Source: Bugulina stolonifera (lineage: Eukaryota; Bryozoa; Gymnolaemata; Cheilostomatida; Bugulidae). From it: a stretch of 64,000 nt of DNA. Positions 23,292-32,639 of the stretch are shown one piece after another. Positions within the stretch are counted from its first letter, which is position 1. Each line of letters opens with the position of its first letter. The notes beneath the pieces are model-generated. The model worked only from the letters and a program-made list of their open reading frames with translations. It was not told the DNA's origin and did not search any database. Position numbers and translations under genes: made by a program. The DNA is taken from NCBI GenBank assembly GCA_935421135.1, contig OW285189.1, forward strand, positions 11,801,072 through 11,865,071, given 5' to 3'.

Positions 23292-23872
23292 TTGTACCTC
23301 ACAGCTGAGAAGAATTGCTGGACTCAGACTTTGAAGTTGCAACTAAGAAATCAACTGCAGCTCCTGGAACCACTGAGAGTAGAGATGGCGGACAAAGTTG
23401 CAAGATTGGCAGAGGTACTTGAAAGGTACTTGGTCGAGGCTCAACCCTTCCCTCAGTCCTTCAAAACTTCACTGTTTGATAGACAAGGAAAATTTAAATT
23501 CTTCATCGAGCAGTTCCTGACTATCACCGAGGCTAACGACTGAAACTCAGCGTCAGTCTACCTGCACCTGAGAGAGACTTTGAAAAGTATAGCACAAGAA
23601 TATGGCTGGCCTAACACAACGGAAGGGATCTTTGATGTCCTATGTGCTCAGTTGCAATTGGGGCAACTGAAGAAAGGAGCAGGACTGTCACTACAGGAGA
23701 ATGTCACCCTGGTGCAGAAGTTATTAGACAAGGGTTATTTGGAACTGTCAGAGGCGCACTGTCGAGCGCTAGCAGTGCAAAATTTCAGTAATTCTCTGGA
23801 GGACGCAAAGTTACAGAGACCTCTGTTGGCCATCAATTCCAGAGATGTAGGCTTAGCCTTCTGAGCAGGAAA
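23292..23872 (+). pseudogene. Family-A-like gag pseudogene
   Basis: The frame shares [60 protein letters not shown] and [18 protein letters not shown] with the intact Gag at 46957-47817. A TGA replaces the Trp codon of EANDW at about 23541, and a second TGA lies near 23862, with a small internal deletion between. Dead gene. Confidence 0.75.
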
Positions 23873-24295
23873 CAACTCCCTGCTGGTAAAAAGATCTCTC
23901 TCTTGCCCATACATAATAACCAGTAGCAAAACATTACAATATTTTGATAGTAAGGTATATAAAACTGTTAAAGGTATTAGTTTACTATAATCAAATTGTA
24001 ATGTTTTGTTTAATCAACTTTTACAATGTATGTATCCCTAATTGTATGACAAACTTATTTAACTTAAAGAGGTTATGTCATGTGTTTTGAGGTAGCATTG
24101 AGTAGCACTGGTCAGATAAAATACCGAACCTACCACCAAAGACAGCTACTTGCTGCCAGCAAAAAGAAAGCCTGGAAAAATTCAAAACCTTGTACAAGTG
24201 ACCCTACAGCTAAATTAGTAAACTCTGTGAAATCATCTGTTTACTACTGTACAAGTACTCTTTCTATGCAAACAGCTTGAATTCAAGGAATTTTT

Positions 24296-24640
24296 TTGTT
24301 AGGGAGTTTGGCCTTTTTTATATAATGATGTCGTTTTAGCAAGGTTATTGTTTTTGAATTGTCAGAGACTTGTTTCAAATCCATGAAAATACCAGTCACT
24401 GACTGGGGTTTGAACCCCGGGCCTCCACAGCACCTAATCGCCTAGCACAGTGAACAGAACATGCTATCACTACCCCAGTGGTAGCATGTAGTGGTAGCAT
24501 GTTCTGTTCACTGTGCTAGGCGATGAGGCGCTGTGGAGGCCCCGGGTTCAAACCCCAGTCAGGGACTGGTATTTTCATGGATTTGAAACAAGTCTCTGAC
24601 TGCTTAAAAAAAATAGCCTTGCTAAAAATACTTCAAGGAA
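24296..24640. repeat. Inverted pair of family-2 tRNA-derived SINEs
   Basis: Two head-to-head copies make a palindrome with arms of about 150 bp: GTCAGAGACTTGTTTCAAAT..GGGTTTGAACCCCGGGCCTCC on the left and GGAGGCCCCGGGTTCAAACCCC..ATTTGAAACAAGTCTCTGAC on the right. The B-box GGGTTCAAACCCC and A-box-like GGTAGCATGTTCTG are clear. It lies in intron 11 of copy B. Confidence 0.7.
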
Positions 24641-25364
24641 CTTCTTCATATGACATGCATGTAACAAAGTTGAGTTTAAAGCAGCATTGAATAGTGTTAG
24701 CTGTTCAAGCGTGAGAAGAGGACACAACTCTGATTGTAGTAAAGCAGATGCAACAAACCTAATTAAGAGAGGCTGTATTGAGTATAGACGTGAACCACAT
24801 GTTATACCCCTTTAATAACTGCATAACCATATAGGAAGCATGTGTTGCCACTTGTAGAGTTCACCCTGAGTGACACCAACAAGGCAGATATAGATGCTGC
24901 TAAAACCAAGCATGATGAGACTGCAAGTAAACTCTGTATAGACCTCTTCACGTATGAGGGGCTTGGCAAGGCTGACTTTAAACAGGCTAAACTTAGTCCA
25001 GATTCCATGATGCAGCTAGGTTTCCAGGTGAGGATGGTTATGCACGTGTTTATCACGTCTACACATCTATGTAATGTGATTGCACGAAATTACCGTATTT
25101 ATTTTATAACATAATTACCATGATTATGTAATTAATATTGAATATTTATGCTAGTCATAAGAATCATCAAAAACTAGCTATTTATGAAATGGTATTTACA
25201 TTTATGTCTATCTCCAGAATGTGTTAATATGCTCACATCCTGTGATACTTTTAGATGGCTTATAAGAAAGTCTTTGGTGAAACACCTGCAACATATGAGT
25301 CCTGCAGCGTTGCTACCTTTAAACGTGGCCGAACAGAAACTGTGCGTCCTGCCACCTCCAACAC

Positions 25365-25566
25365 TGTTAAATAGTCAGGTTCGTAATATACTTAGCGTTC
25401 TCAGGTACGTCTTCACTCACCGAAGTTCATGAAGATAAGGGTGAATAGTCTTCCTAATCCTCTCGGCTTGTAGCGTAGTCTTTCGTTGTCCAGTTGGCCA
25501 ATCAGCTTCGACCTTTAGCGTAGTCTCTTACGAGACGCTTAGAATAGCCGTAATGACTATATAACA
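25365..25566 (-). repeat. 3' LTR of gag-only element
   Basis: 202 bp, bounded by TG and CA. On the + strand it directly interrupts the coding sequence after CCTCCAAC AC. The adjacent inner sequence on the minus strand, GAGAGAAGAGGGCA, serves as a plausible polypurine tract. Confidence 0.8.
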
Positions 25567-26179
25567 TGCCCTCTTCTCTCGGGCTTCCTCTGAGCTTTAC
25601 CAACAGCCTGAAAAGAGTATCATTCTATCTTCTTCCACTGTAGGATGGACTAGCGTTCTATCCCACTCTTACATCCTATGACACACTGCCAAAGGTAGAG
25701 ATGGCTATGCCAGTCTACTTGAGATTCAGGAACCAACAAGAGGAACTGTAAAGATTCCTCCTCAGAAATAATTTCTGCTTTAGAAATGACTACGCATTCT
25801 GCAACTTCTCTATGAAGAGTTAGTCGCACCATACATACTTCCTCTCCAGGAGAGTCAGTAAGTCAGTAGCTGTTGCCAAAGCAAGAGCTCAGTGTAGTGC
25901 ACAACCACTACTACCACTGTACATCTGATAATACTCAGGTGTTGTTGGAATAATAATTCACTGTGAGAACTTTGTTGTATTATTTCGTAATTCCACCTGT
26001 TTTGAGTCAATGTCTCTGTTTTCACCATTTAAATGTCAGTATGTGGTTTGCTGATTTTTGCCTTCCAAGTAAAACCACAACCATTTTTTGCTGCTAGATT
26101 GCTGTATTATGCCTGTCATCTGTTATAACCAATAATCAGTTAGTGAGCAAACGTCAAAGGATAAAGTAGATTTCTAACA

Positions 26180-26193
26180 GGTTATGGGCCCAG
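26180..26193 (+). promoter_or_regulatory. Copia-type primer-binding site (initiator tRNA-Met fragment)
   Basis: GGTTATGGGCCCAG begins immediately after the left LTR. It is complementary to the anticodon arm (CTGGGCCCATAACC) of eukaryotic initiator tRNA-Met, the same internal half-tRNA primer used by Drosophila copia. The start codon of the Gag frame lies within this site. Confidence 0.85.
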
Positions 26194-27380
26194 ACATGGC
26201 TGAGACAAGAGCAGTTACATCCCTGGTACAGCTGAGTAGGAGAAACTTTGCGACATGGAAAGTACAGTGTAAGATGCTGTTGATCAAAGAGGGACTGTGG
26301 GGGATTGTCAATGAAAGCGAGAAGGACCCTGGTTCCTCTGATAACGGAAAACAAGCTAAGTTTCTTGCTAGACGGGATAAGGCCTTGTCAATAATTGTGC
26401 TAGCTGTGGAGCCATCGCTGCTGTATCTACTTGGAGACCCGACTGATCCTGTAGATGTATGGAAGAAGCTGCAGAATCAATTTCAGAGAGCCACATGGGC
26501 TAACAGGTTGGCGTTGAGGCGGAAATTGAACCGTATGATACTAAATGATGGAGGATCTGTGAATGATCACTTGAAGGACATGACTGAACTATTTAATGAG
26601 CTGGCGCTGATTGGGTCGCCTTTAGAGCCTGAAGACCAAGTTATCACTCTACTAGCCAGCTTGCCGAGTTCGTTTGATATGCTGATAACTGCACTTGAGG
26701 TAAATGAAAATGTTCCCACGATGGAGGTGGTCACAGAAAGACTTATGCAATTCGAAATCAAGCTTGAGAAGGAGAACGGCAGTGTTTGTGGAATAGAAAA
26801 AGGTTTAGCTGGTGTGAGTCGATGGACGAACCGTAGGGTACGCCAGAAACGAAAGTGTTGGGAGTGTGGTAGTGAGAAGCATCTGTTACGAGATTGCCCA
26901 AAAGCTGAAACAGCAAATCAAGCATGTGCTGAACATCAGGACAACGACAGTTCTGATAGCGACTGTGTGCGATTGATCGCAGATGCTGCACTGAATGCTG
27001 TGACAGCTAAGAAGAAAGATCGAAGTACATGGGTTGTAGATTCCGGTGCTACTTGCCACATGAGTGGAGATGCATCTGCATTTGTGAAATTGGAGAAACT
27101 AGATAAGCCAGTTGACGTATCAGTTGGAGATGGAAAGGTGTTGGTTGCTCGAGCACATGGGACTGTTAAGCTGAGAACCAATACGCGTACAGTAAAACTC
27201 TACAATACACTTCTTGTACCAGGACTTGAATATAATTTGCTTAGTGTCGAAAAGGCTGTCGTTGTTGGTGGCATGTGTGCAACTTTTGATCGCACTGAGT
27301 GTAGGATTACTGACAAATGTGGTCAATGTGTCATCAAAGCCAAACATTGTGGTGGACTGTACAAAGTTGACATAACATGA
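26184..27380 (+). CDS. Copia Gag-protease polyprotein, truncated before integrase
   Basis: 398 residues. The N-terminal two thirds is a copia-type Gag (FATWKVQCKMLL, then the helical VDVWKKLQNQF region). A CX2CX4HX4C zinc knuckle is at residues 225-238, and a retropepsin active site WVVDSGATCHMSGD has DSG at 286-288. The frame ends after GGLYKV, where the pre-integrase domain would begin. It would form particles and process Gag. The frame is intact, which suggests recent activity in particle formation. The start ATG lies in the primer site; Met5 is an alternative. Confidence 0.85.
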   Translation: MGPDMAETRAVTSLVQLSRRNFATWKVQCKMLLIKEGLWGIVNESEKDPGSSDNGKQAKFLARRDKALSIIVLAVEPSLLYLLGDPTDPVDVWKKLQNQFQRATWANRLALRRKLNRMILNDGGSVNDHLKDMTELFNELALIGSPLEPEDQVITLLASLPSSFDMLITALEVNENVPTMEVVTERLMQFEIKLEKENGSVCGIEKGLAGVSRWTNRRVRQKRKCWECGSEKHLLRDCPKAETANQACAEHQDNDSSDSDCVRLIADAALNAVTAKKKDRSTWVVDSGATCHMSGDASAFVKLEKLDKPVDVSVGDGKVLVARAHGTVKLRTNTRTVKLYNTLLVPGLEYNLLSVEKAVVVGGMCATFDRTECRITDKCGQCVIKAKHCGGLYKVDIT

Positions 27381-27686
27381 CCAAGGAGTTTTGACATGAC
27401 CGATCTAGGAGTAATAGTTAGACCTATGACGGAACAGTAATTGAAATTTTAATTGTAATCTTTCTTTATCACTGTGAATTAAGAAGGAGTGTTGGAATAA
27501 TAATTCACTGTGAGAACTTTGTTGTATTATTTCGTAATTCCACCTGTTTTGAGTCAATGTCTCTGTTTTCACCATTTAAATGTCAGTATGTGGTTTGCTG
27601 ATTTTTGCCTTCCAAGTAAAACCACAACCATTTTTTGCTGCTAGATTGCTGTATTATGCCTGTCATCTGTTATAACCAATAATCAG

Positions 27687-28040
27687 TTAGTGAGCAAACG
27701 TCAAAGGATCAAGTAGATTTCTAACAGGTGTCACTATTGACCATGCTCTCTGTAGAAGCAGTGAATCAACCAACGCATTGTTGACGCACTCATATCTCTC
27801 CCAGAGAAATCCCATCCCTGCCATGTTGTCCTCGACAACTTTTTCCTTTTCGCTGGCAGGGTTTCCGTCACTGGCCCACTCCTCTACTGAAGAAGAGCTA
27901 CCACCCTGTGCACCCTGCACAGTACTCGCTGGTGTCTCACTAGGAAGCACCATTCTCTGCTGGGCCTGGGGCCCCCGCTCCTCTGCTGGGGCAGAGTCGC
28001 TAGCCTGTGCACCCTGCACAGTCCTTGCTGAAAGCACCAC
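27687..28040 (-). CDS. Second minus-strand frame of gag-only element, cut by copia
   Basis: The translation is low-complexity (TVQGAQ and SSSSVEEWAS repeats) and then reads through the copia target GGTGT into the copia LTR, where it stops. Before the copia insertion it would have continued left toward 25930. No family is recognised. It may be the C-terminal extension of Gag or an accessory frame. Confidence 0.45.
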   Translation of the reverse strand: MVLSARTVQGAQASDSAPAEERGPQAQQRMVLPSETPASTVQGAQGGSSSSVEEWASDGNPASEKEKVVEDNMAGMGFLWERYECVNNALVDSLLLQRAWSIVTPVRNLLDPLTFAH

Positions 28041-28154
28041 AGGTGTCGCTCGGAGACACCTCTTCTTGCACTACTGTGGTGGCTGCAGTGTTGGGCACCA
28101 CAGTGGGTGTTGTCTTATGGGGAGACACCACCTTACTCTGAGAGCTAGAGGGGT

Positions 28155-29996
28155 TCAATGATCCTGAACTAACACGGGACGCACTGGTGTTACAGGAGCT
28201 GTAGTAACACCAGACCCGGAACCTTGGGCAAACTGGTTAGCAGCCAGTTCAAGGTTCCTGATGGCTTCCCTGACCGGTTCACCATCATCGTACTCTTTCT
28301 GAAGAGCAGCTCTTTCTCGAGCTATCTCACTCAGGCCGAGTTCATACTGGCTCCTAAATGCCAATTCTCTCTCATTGAGAGCTGTACTTCTCCTCGAGAA
28401 GTCGTCAGTAGTCATTGCTGAGCTACTACGTAATCCACTTAAGAAAGTGGAAACCTGAGCAAGGAGAGAAGAGTTTGCACTCATCTTCTTGTCATGGGCC
28501 CTCGGTGCACAAGACACAAGGGGGTCCATGCCCAACGCCTTGGGTAATAGTCCCTCAGCGCGTGTCGGACCAGAAGAGGAGTGTTTCCTCTTCTTGCTAT
28601 CAGAGCAACTGGCTTCGCCATAATGCCACTTCTTGCTAATATTATCTATTGACAATTTACAGGTAGGGTCCTGTAACATTGCCTCACATGCTTCCTCCTC
28701 TCTACAATCAACGTCGGGTGAGGAGGCTATGACAGAACCTATAAATGTTTCTGTCTCACTAGAATTTATTACATCTACACTACTACAAGTAGGATTGACT
28801 ATATTAGATCTATTCTCTAGTTTGCTAGAGAATCTGACTCTTTTTACTCTAGAAGGACTCCATTGGTCCCCTCTAGACCGTTGGAACTGCCTAGACGAAC
28901 TTGGAGAGTCCTTGAGATGGCGTTTGTTCCGCCTGGACTGGCAGTCCTTGGTGATGTGACCTTTTCTGTTACATACGTAGCAGGTGACCGTAGGACACTC
29001 TCTGGTATGGTGTCCGTGCTTACGACAATGATAGCACCGAGAGTCCTCTGAGTTATACCTCCTACAAGGTGAGTACTTAGAAGGACTGTCGTTGTTAGAA
29101 TCCCTACGATGGTGGAATTCCCTACTCTCCTTAATACTGCTTCTAGGTCTATACCTAGAATACCTTCTAGAATTGTAACGGCTGTAGGAGCTGTTGCTAG
29201 TATTGCTATCTCTACTAGTACTTCTAGGTCTATACTTATGACTAGATCTACGTCTAGTTACATTGCATACAGATGGTTCATCTGATTCATTAATGTTATT
29301 TTTAATTACATCACAATAGCTCGGTTTATTAGAGCTTACATTACCCACTTCCTGTTTAATCACTCTATCAGTACTAGGGATGTGCTTAAACTGCTTCAGG
29401 AGTGCATCCTCTTTCCTGGCAGTGTCTCTTGCCTTAAGAAAGGCTGTCAAGTCAGCCCATGTGAGTTCAGCTCGCTGGTAAAGTATTTGCCTAAGCGAGC
29501 TTTCACGCAAACCATTAACTGCGACCGAAACAGCGAGGCGTTGTCTATGCACTTCGCCTTGATCGCCAAAATCCAAATCCCTACTCAGTCGTTCTACTCT
29601 GAGTAGGTACATATGAAAATCTTCATCACATGCTTGTGAAGCAGTGACGAACCTACCATGCCTTAAAAAGAAACTATCTTTTTGCTCAAAGTGATCTGTT
29701 AACACTTTAAGTGCTCTATCATAGGCATCATCTGCGTTGTCTCGCAGATTGAAGCCTGAGGCAGTGAGGACAGCTTTGCCATCTCTTCCTGCCGCGCTAA
29801 GTAGGGCCAGTAGTTTAGTCCTACCCCTAAACCTATTCACTCTTGTCTCATTGGGTCCTTCTTGACCCATATTAAAAGTGGCTACTTCCACCGCTATTTC
29901 GAAATCTGTTAGCCATTCAGACCAACAGCCACTTACGTCATTCCCTATTATTTTTAATGTAGGGAAGCTATTCAGATCAATACCAGCAGCAGCCAT
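28155..29996 (-). CDS. Gag polyprotein with two zinc knuckles
   Basis: 613 residues from an ATG at 29996. An N-terminal helical retrotransposon Gag domain spans about residues 10-200 (ALKVLTDHFEQKDSFFLRHGRF). A Ser/Arg-rich linker follows at about 245-320. Two CX2CX4HX4C knuckles lie at 321-334 and 339-352, then a charged, partly coiled C-terminus with LNERELAFRSQYELGLSEIA near 550. It should bind and package the element RNA. No protease motif follows. The frame is uninterrupted, fitting the near-identity of the LTRs. Confidence 0.85.
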   Translation of the reverse strand: MAAAGIDLNSFPTLKIIGNDVSGCWSEWLTDFEIAVEVATFNMGQEGPNETRVNRFRGRTKLLALLSAAGRDGKAVLTASGFNLRDNADDAYDRALKVLTDHFEQKDSFFLRHGRFVTASQACDEDFHMYLLRVERLSRDLDFGDQGEVHRQRLAVSVAVNGLRESSLRQILYQRAELTWADLTAFLKARDTARKEDALLKQFKHIPSTDRVIKQEVGNVSSNKPSYCDVIKNNINESDEPSVCNVTRRRSSHKYRPRSTSRDSNTSNSSYSRYNSRRYSRYRPRSSIKESREFHHRRDSNNDSPSKYSPCRRYNSEDSRCYHCRKHGHHTRECPTVTCYVCNRKGHITKDCQSRRNKRHLKDSPSSSRQFQRSRGDQWSPSRVKRVRFSSKLENRSNIVNPTCSSVDVINSSETETFIGSVIASSPDVDCREEEACEAMLQDPTCKLSIDNISKKWHYGEASCSDSKKRKHSSSGPTRAEGLLPKALGMDPLVSCAPRAHDKKMSANSSLLAQVSTFLSGLRSSSAMTTDDFSRRSTALNERELAFRSQYELGLSEIARERAALQKEYDDGEPVREAIRNLELAANQFAQGSGSGVTTAPVTPVRPVLVQDH

Positions 29997-30000
29997 TTTA

Positions 30001-30560
30001 GCTCTGCTGTACTACACTCACGTAGCTACTCTACTTTCTACTCTACTTTCAATTCAATACCCAATTCTACTCTACTCTAACTCTACTTCAACTCTACACT
30101 AACTCTACTTCAACTCTACACTAACTCTACTTCAACTCTACACTAACTCTACTTCAACTCTACACTATCTCTACTTCAACACTCACTTTCCCTTTCTCAA
30201 CTCTCACGCAGTCACGTTACTCTGGTGTGACTACGCTACTCCTCTCTACACTCACGTAGCCACGCTAAACTGACGTGACTACGCTACGAAAACACTTTAC
30301 TCTCACGTAGCCACGGTACTCTCGTGTGGCTACGCTACAAAAACTCTCTACTCTCTCTACTCTACACTCATGTAGTCACGTTACATTCACGTAACTACGC
30401 TACCCCTCACGTAGTGCAGTCAAGGACTAGTGAGTCACTAAGTCCTTAAGGCTACACTACGCTACTCACTCACAGTCACTCCTCCTTGAGTGACTGCTAC
30501 TCCTCCCCCGAAGGGTGCTCTTGATTATCTCAGTTGTAACCAGTAATACCTTTCAGTGTA
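30001..30560 (-). repeat. Repetitive leader of gag-only element
   Basis: At 30040-30180 a unit of about 22 bp (CTCTACTTCAACTCTACACTAA on +) is tandemly repeated. At 30195-30420 CACGTAGCCACG / GTGACTACGCTAC words recur in both orientations and could fold. The block lies between the primer site and gag, so it forms the 5' untranslated leader. Confidence 0.7.
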
Positions 30561-30585
30561 ACAATAATAATAAAGAAATTATCTT

Positions 30586-30598
30586 GCCAACTGTGCCA
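30586..30598 (-). promoter_or_regulatory. Primer-binding-like site of gag-only element
   Basis: Immediately inside the right LTR the minus strand reads TGGCACAGTTGGC, beginning with the TGG expected opposite a tRNA CCA end. The tRNA species is not identified. Confidence 0.55.
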
Positions 30599-30797
30599 TG
30601 TTAAATAGTCAGGTTCGTAATATACTTAGCGTTCTCAGGTACGTCTTCACTCACCGAAGTTCATGAAGATAAGGGTGAATAGTCTTCCTAATCCTCTCGG
30701 CTTGTAGCGTAGTCTTTCGTTGTCCAGTTGGCCAATCAGCTCCGACCTTTAGCGTAGTCTCTTACGAGACACTTAGAATAGCCGTAATGACTATATA
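30599..30797 (-). repeat. 5' LTR of gag-only element
   Basis: It matches the left LTR through ATGACTATATA with two noticed substitutions, then resumes CPT2 exon sequence. Three terminal bases present in the left copy are missing here. Confidence 0.8.
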
Positions 30798-31842
30798 TGC
30801 AACGTGTAAACTCTTTGCCAATGGTGCTAGCAAGGCTGAGCTATTTGCCGCTCTGACTGAATGCTCCAAAACTCACCGTGATCTAATAACTAAAGCATCA
30901 TTAGGTAGGTACAAATGTTATCTTTCACATTCAAATAGAATACAAATATTCAAATACGACACAATATTGTTTTTGGAGAAAGTTCTGTAGACCAATATAA
31001 TAGTTCTAATGCAATATACAGCATGTTCAACCCCCAGTCAGGGTCTGGTATTTGCATGGATTTGAAACTAGTCTCTGACTGCTCAAAAATAAATTCCTTG
31101 CTTAAAAATATGTTTTAGCTATTACCTTGCAATCTACATTTGCAAGCATTTGAGCGGATAGTCATATTTAAGAGGCTACAATTCTGAAACCACTGGATCT
31201 AGTTAGTCCAACAGATACAAATACAAACTGAAGCTCAATACCTATATACTAACAGACCAATCCAAGTAATAGTTGGTAATGCATAAGATTACCATTTATA
31301 ATTGGTATTATTGCTACACTAGGTCAAGGTTGGGATAGACATTTGTATGTGATGAAACAATTAGCAGAAGAGGAGGGTCTAGATGTACCGCTATTTAGTT
31401 ATGAGTCATTCAAACTAATTGACCGAAACATTCTCTGTACTTCTACAGTATTTAATAGTTCAGCGATAGAATATGCAGCGTACGGTCCCGATGATCCAGA
31501 TGGGTTTGGACTAGGTAAGTACAGTAGTTAAATAGCATACTCTTATCTAATACAATATAGTATGTATGGCTGGGCATAAACTAGACGATATACCCAAAAG
31601 CTCAAGTCAAGAGTCAAGTAAGAGTGCACATTCCCAATTATTGAAAAGTCATTTAAAATCAAGGCATCACATCGGATGAAGCAAGCCAAAAGTAGAGTAA
31701 GAGTAAAGAATCAGCAATTTTAAAAAGCAAAATGAGAGTCAAGTATTTGGTGCCAAAATGCTAGAGTCAGAGTCAGCAAATTGTTACCTTGATCGGCATG
31801 CTCGGTTCACCTAGCGTCAGGATTGGATGGCTGACGTTGGTT

Positions 31843-32639
31843 CAGGGCTTAAAGTGTAAAATTTTTTTTACAGGAACGCACCAAAATTACTTTTACAAGA
31901 ACGCATCAACATTACTTTTACAGGAACGCATCAACATTACTTTTACAGGAACGCATCAACATTACATGGCTTTCACTATCAAACAGGAACGCGCGGATGT
32001 TCGAAATCCGCATAATATACATGTATCTGGCTAAATTCAAAGAAGTAGCACATCGATAAGATGTTTTTACAATAAATATTTTTTTTTAGCTCCTGTTCTC
32101 TGTGTGCAAACAAGCATTTAATAAATATAATAGTTATATCTACATTTCTGTTTAGATGAGTGGTATTGAGCCAGTGTTGGAAGGTGCTTGCAGAAAATGT
32201 TTGAGAAGTTTAGATTTGTCTCCCTTGTTTTCCTGTCAATATTTAAAATGTTATGTATTTTTGGGTAAACAGTAGTACTTTGGACCTTCTAATATAAAAA
32301 TATTTGCCATACATATTGTCACCTAATTTTCATGTGTTAATGTGTAGGGGATATTAATATTAAAATGAAAAATACTTTAGACACCCATTTTTGACTCTAC
32401 TCAATTAACTAGGTTACCGACTTTTCAATGTTTTGGGCGAGGGCGACTTTTCAATGTTTTGGGCGAGGGCGGTCTGATTGGCTGCAGTTAGTAAGGGAGC
32501 GATACCTTTACTAAAACAACTAGTAGACTAGCTAAATATGTACTGAAAGTTCAACTGGAACGCGTTCCTGTAAGAATTAGCTCTAATAAATTCTTACCAG
32601 AACGGCGTTCCGGTGCGTTCCGGTACACTTTAAGCCCTG
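31843..32639. mobile_element. hAT-type nonautonomous element, 8-bp duplication
   Basis: The ends CAGGGCTTAAAGTGTA and TACACTTTAAGCCCTG are perfect inverted repeats. CGTTGGTT flanks both sides (31835-31842, 32640-32647). The 797-bp interior has no coding capacity and includes a tandem repeat near the left end. It lies in intron 14 of copy B. Confidence 0.85.
31868..31966 (+). repeat. Subterminal 27-bp tandem repeat
   Basis: About four units of TTTACAGGAACGCATCAACATTACT, with small changes. The inverted counterpart GGAACGCGTTCC / GGTGCGTTCCGG lies near the right terminus, so the repeats may be transposase-binding subterminal sites. Confidence 0.65.

Larger units (their letters stand above)
22280..23935 (+). 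mobile_element. Decayed LTR/gag element in copy B intron 11
   Basis: An LTR terminus ending AAAACATTACA at 23265 is followed directly by a primer-binding-like site and a gag remnant. A second LTR terminus, AAAACATTACA, lies at 23925-23935, so almost all internal sequence after gag is gone. The 22280-22885 part resembles family-B LTR sequence inverted relative to 14960-16120, so the block is itself composite. Confidence 0.6.
25943..27726 (+). mobile_element. Short Ty1/copia-type element (gag-protease only)
   Basis: 237-bp LTRs at 25943-26179 and 27490-27726 (TGTTGG..TAACA), one mismatch noticed between them, flanked by GGTGT on both sides (25938-25942, 27727-27731). A primer site follows the left LTR and a purine tract AAGAAGGAG precedes the right LTR. 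Total length is only 1784 bp, with one frame covering Gag and the protease. Integrase, RT and RNase H are absent, so it must have moved using proteins from another copia element. It lies inside the gag-only element in the opposite orientation. Confidence 0.9.
25365..30797 (-). mobile_element. Gag-only LTR retrotransposon inserted in CPT2 copy B exon 13
   Basis: Near-identical direct repeats of about 200 bp lie at both ends, starting TGTTAAATAG on the + strand (TGTTATATAG..TATTTAACA in element orientation). Between them are a purine-rich tract next to the left LTR, two minus-strand frames, and a primer-binding-like site next to the right LTR. No reverse transcriptase or integrase is present. 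A 1.8 kb copia element sits inside. The LTRs differ at about two positions plus a 3-nt loss at the right end, so insertion is recent. No target duplication is visible. Confidence 0.85.

Noticed and set aside
25365..30797. The exon 13 insertion in CPT2 copy B acting as a retained or spliced intron
   Set aside because: No GT-AG pair at the junctions would restore the frame; boundaries coincide with LTR ends.
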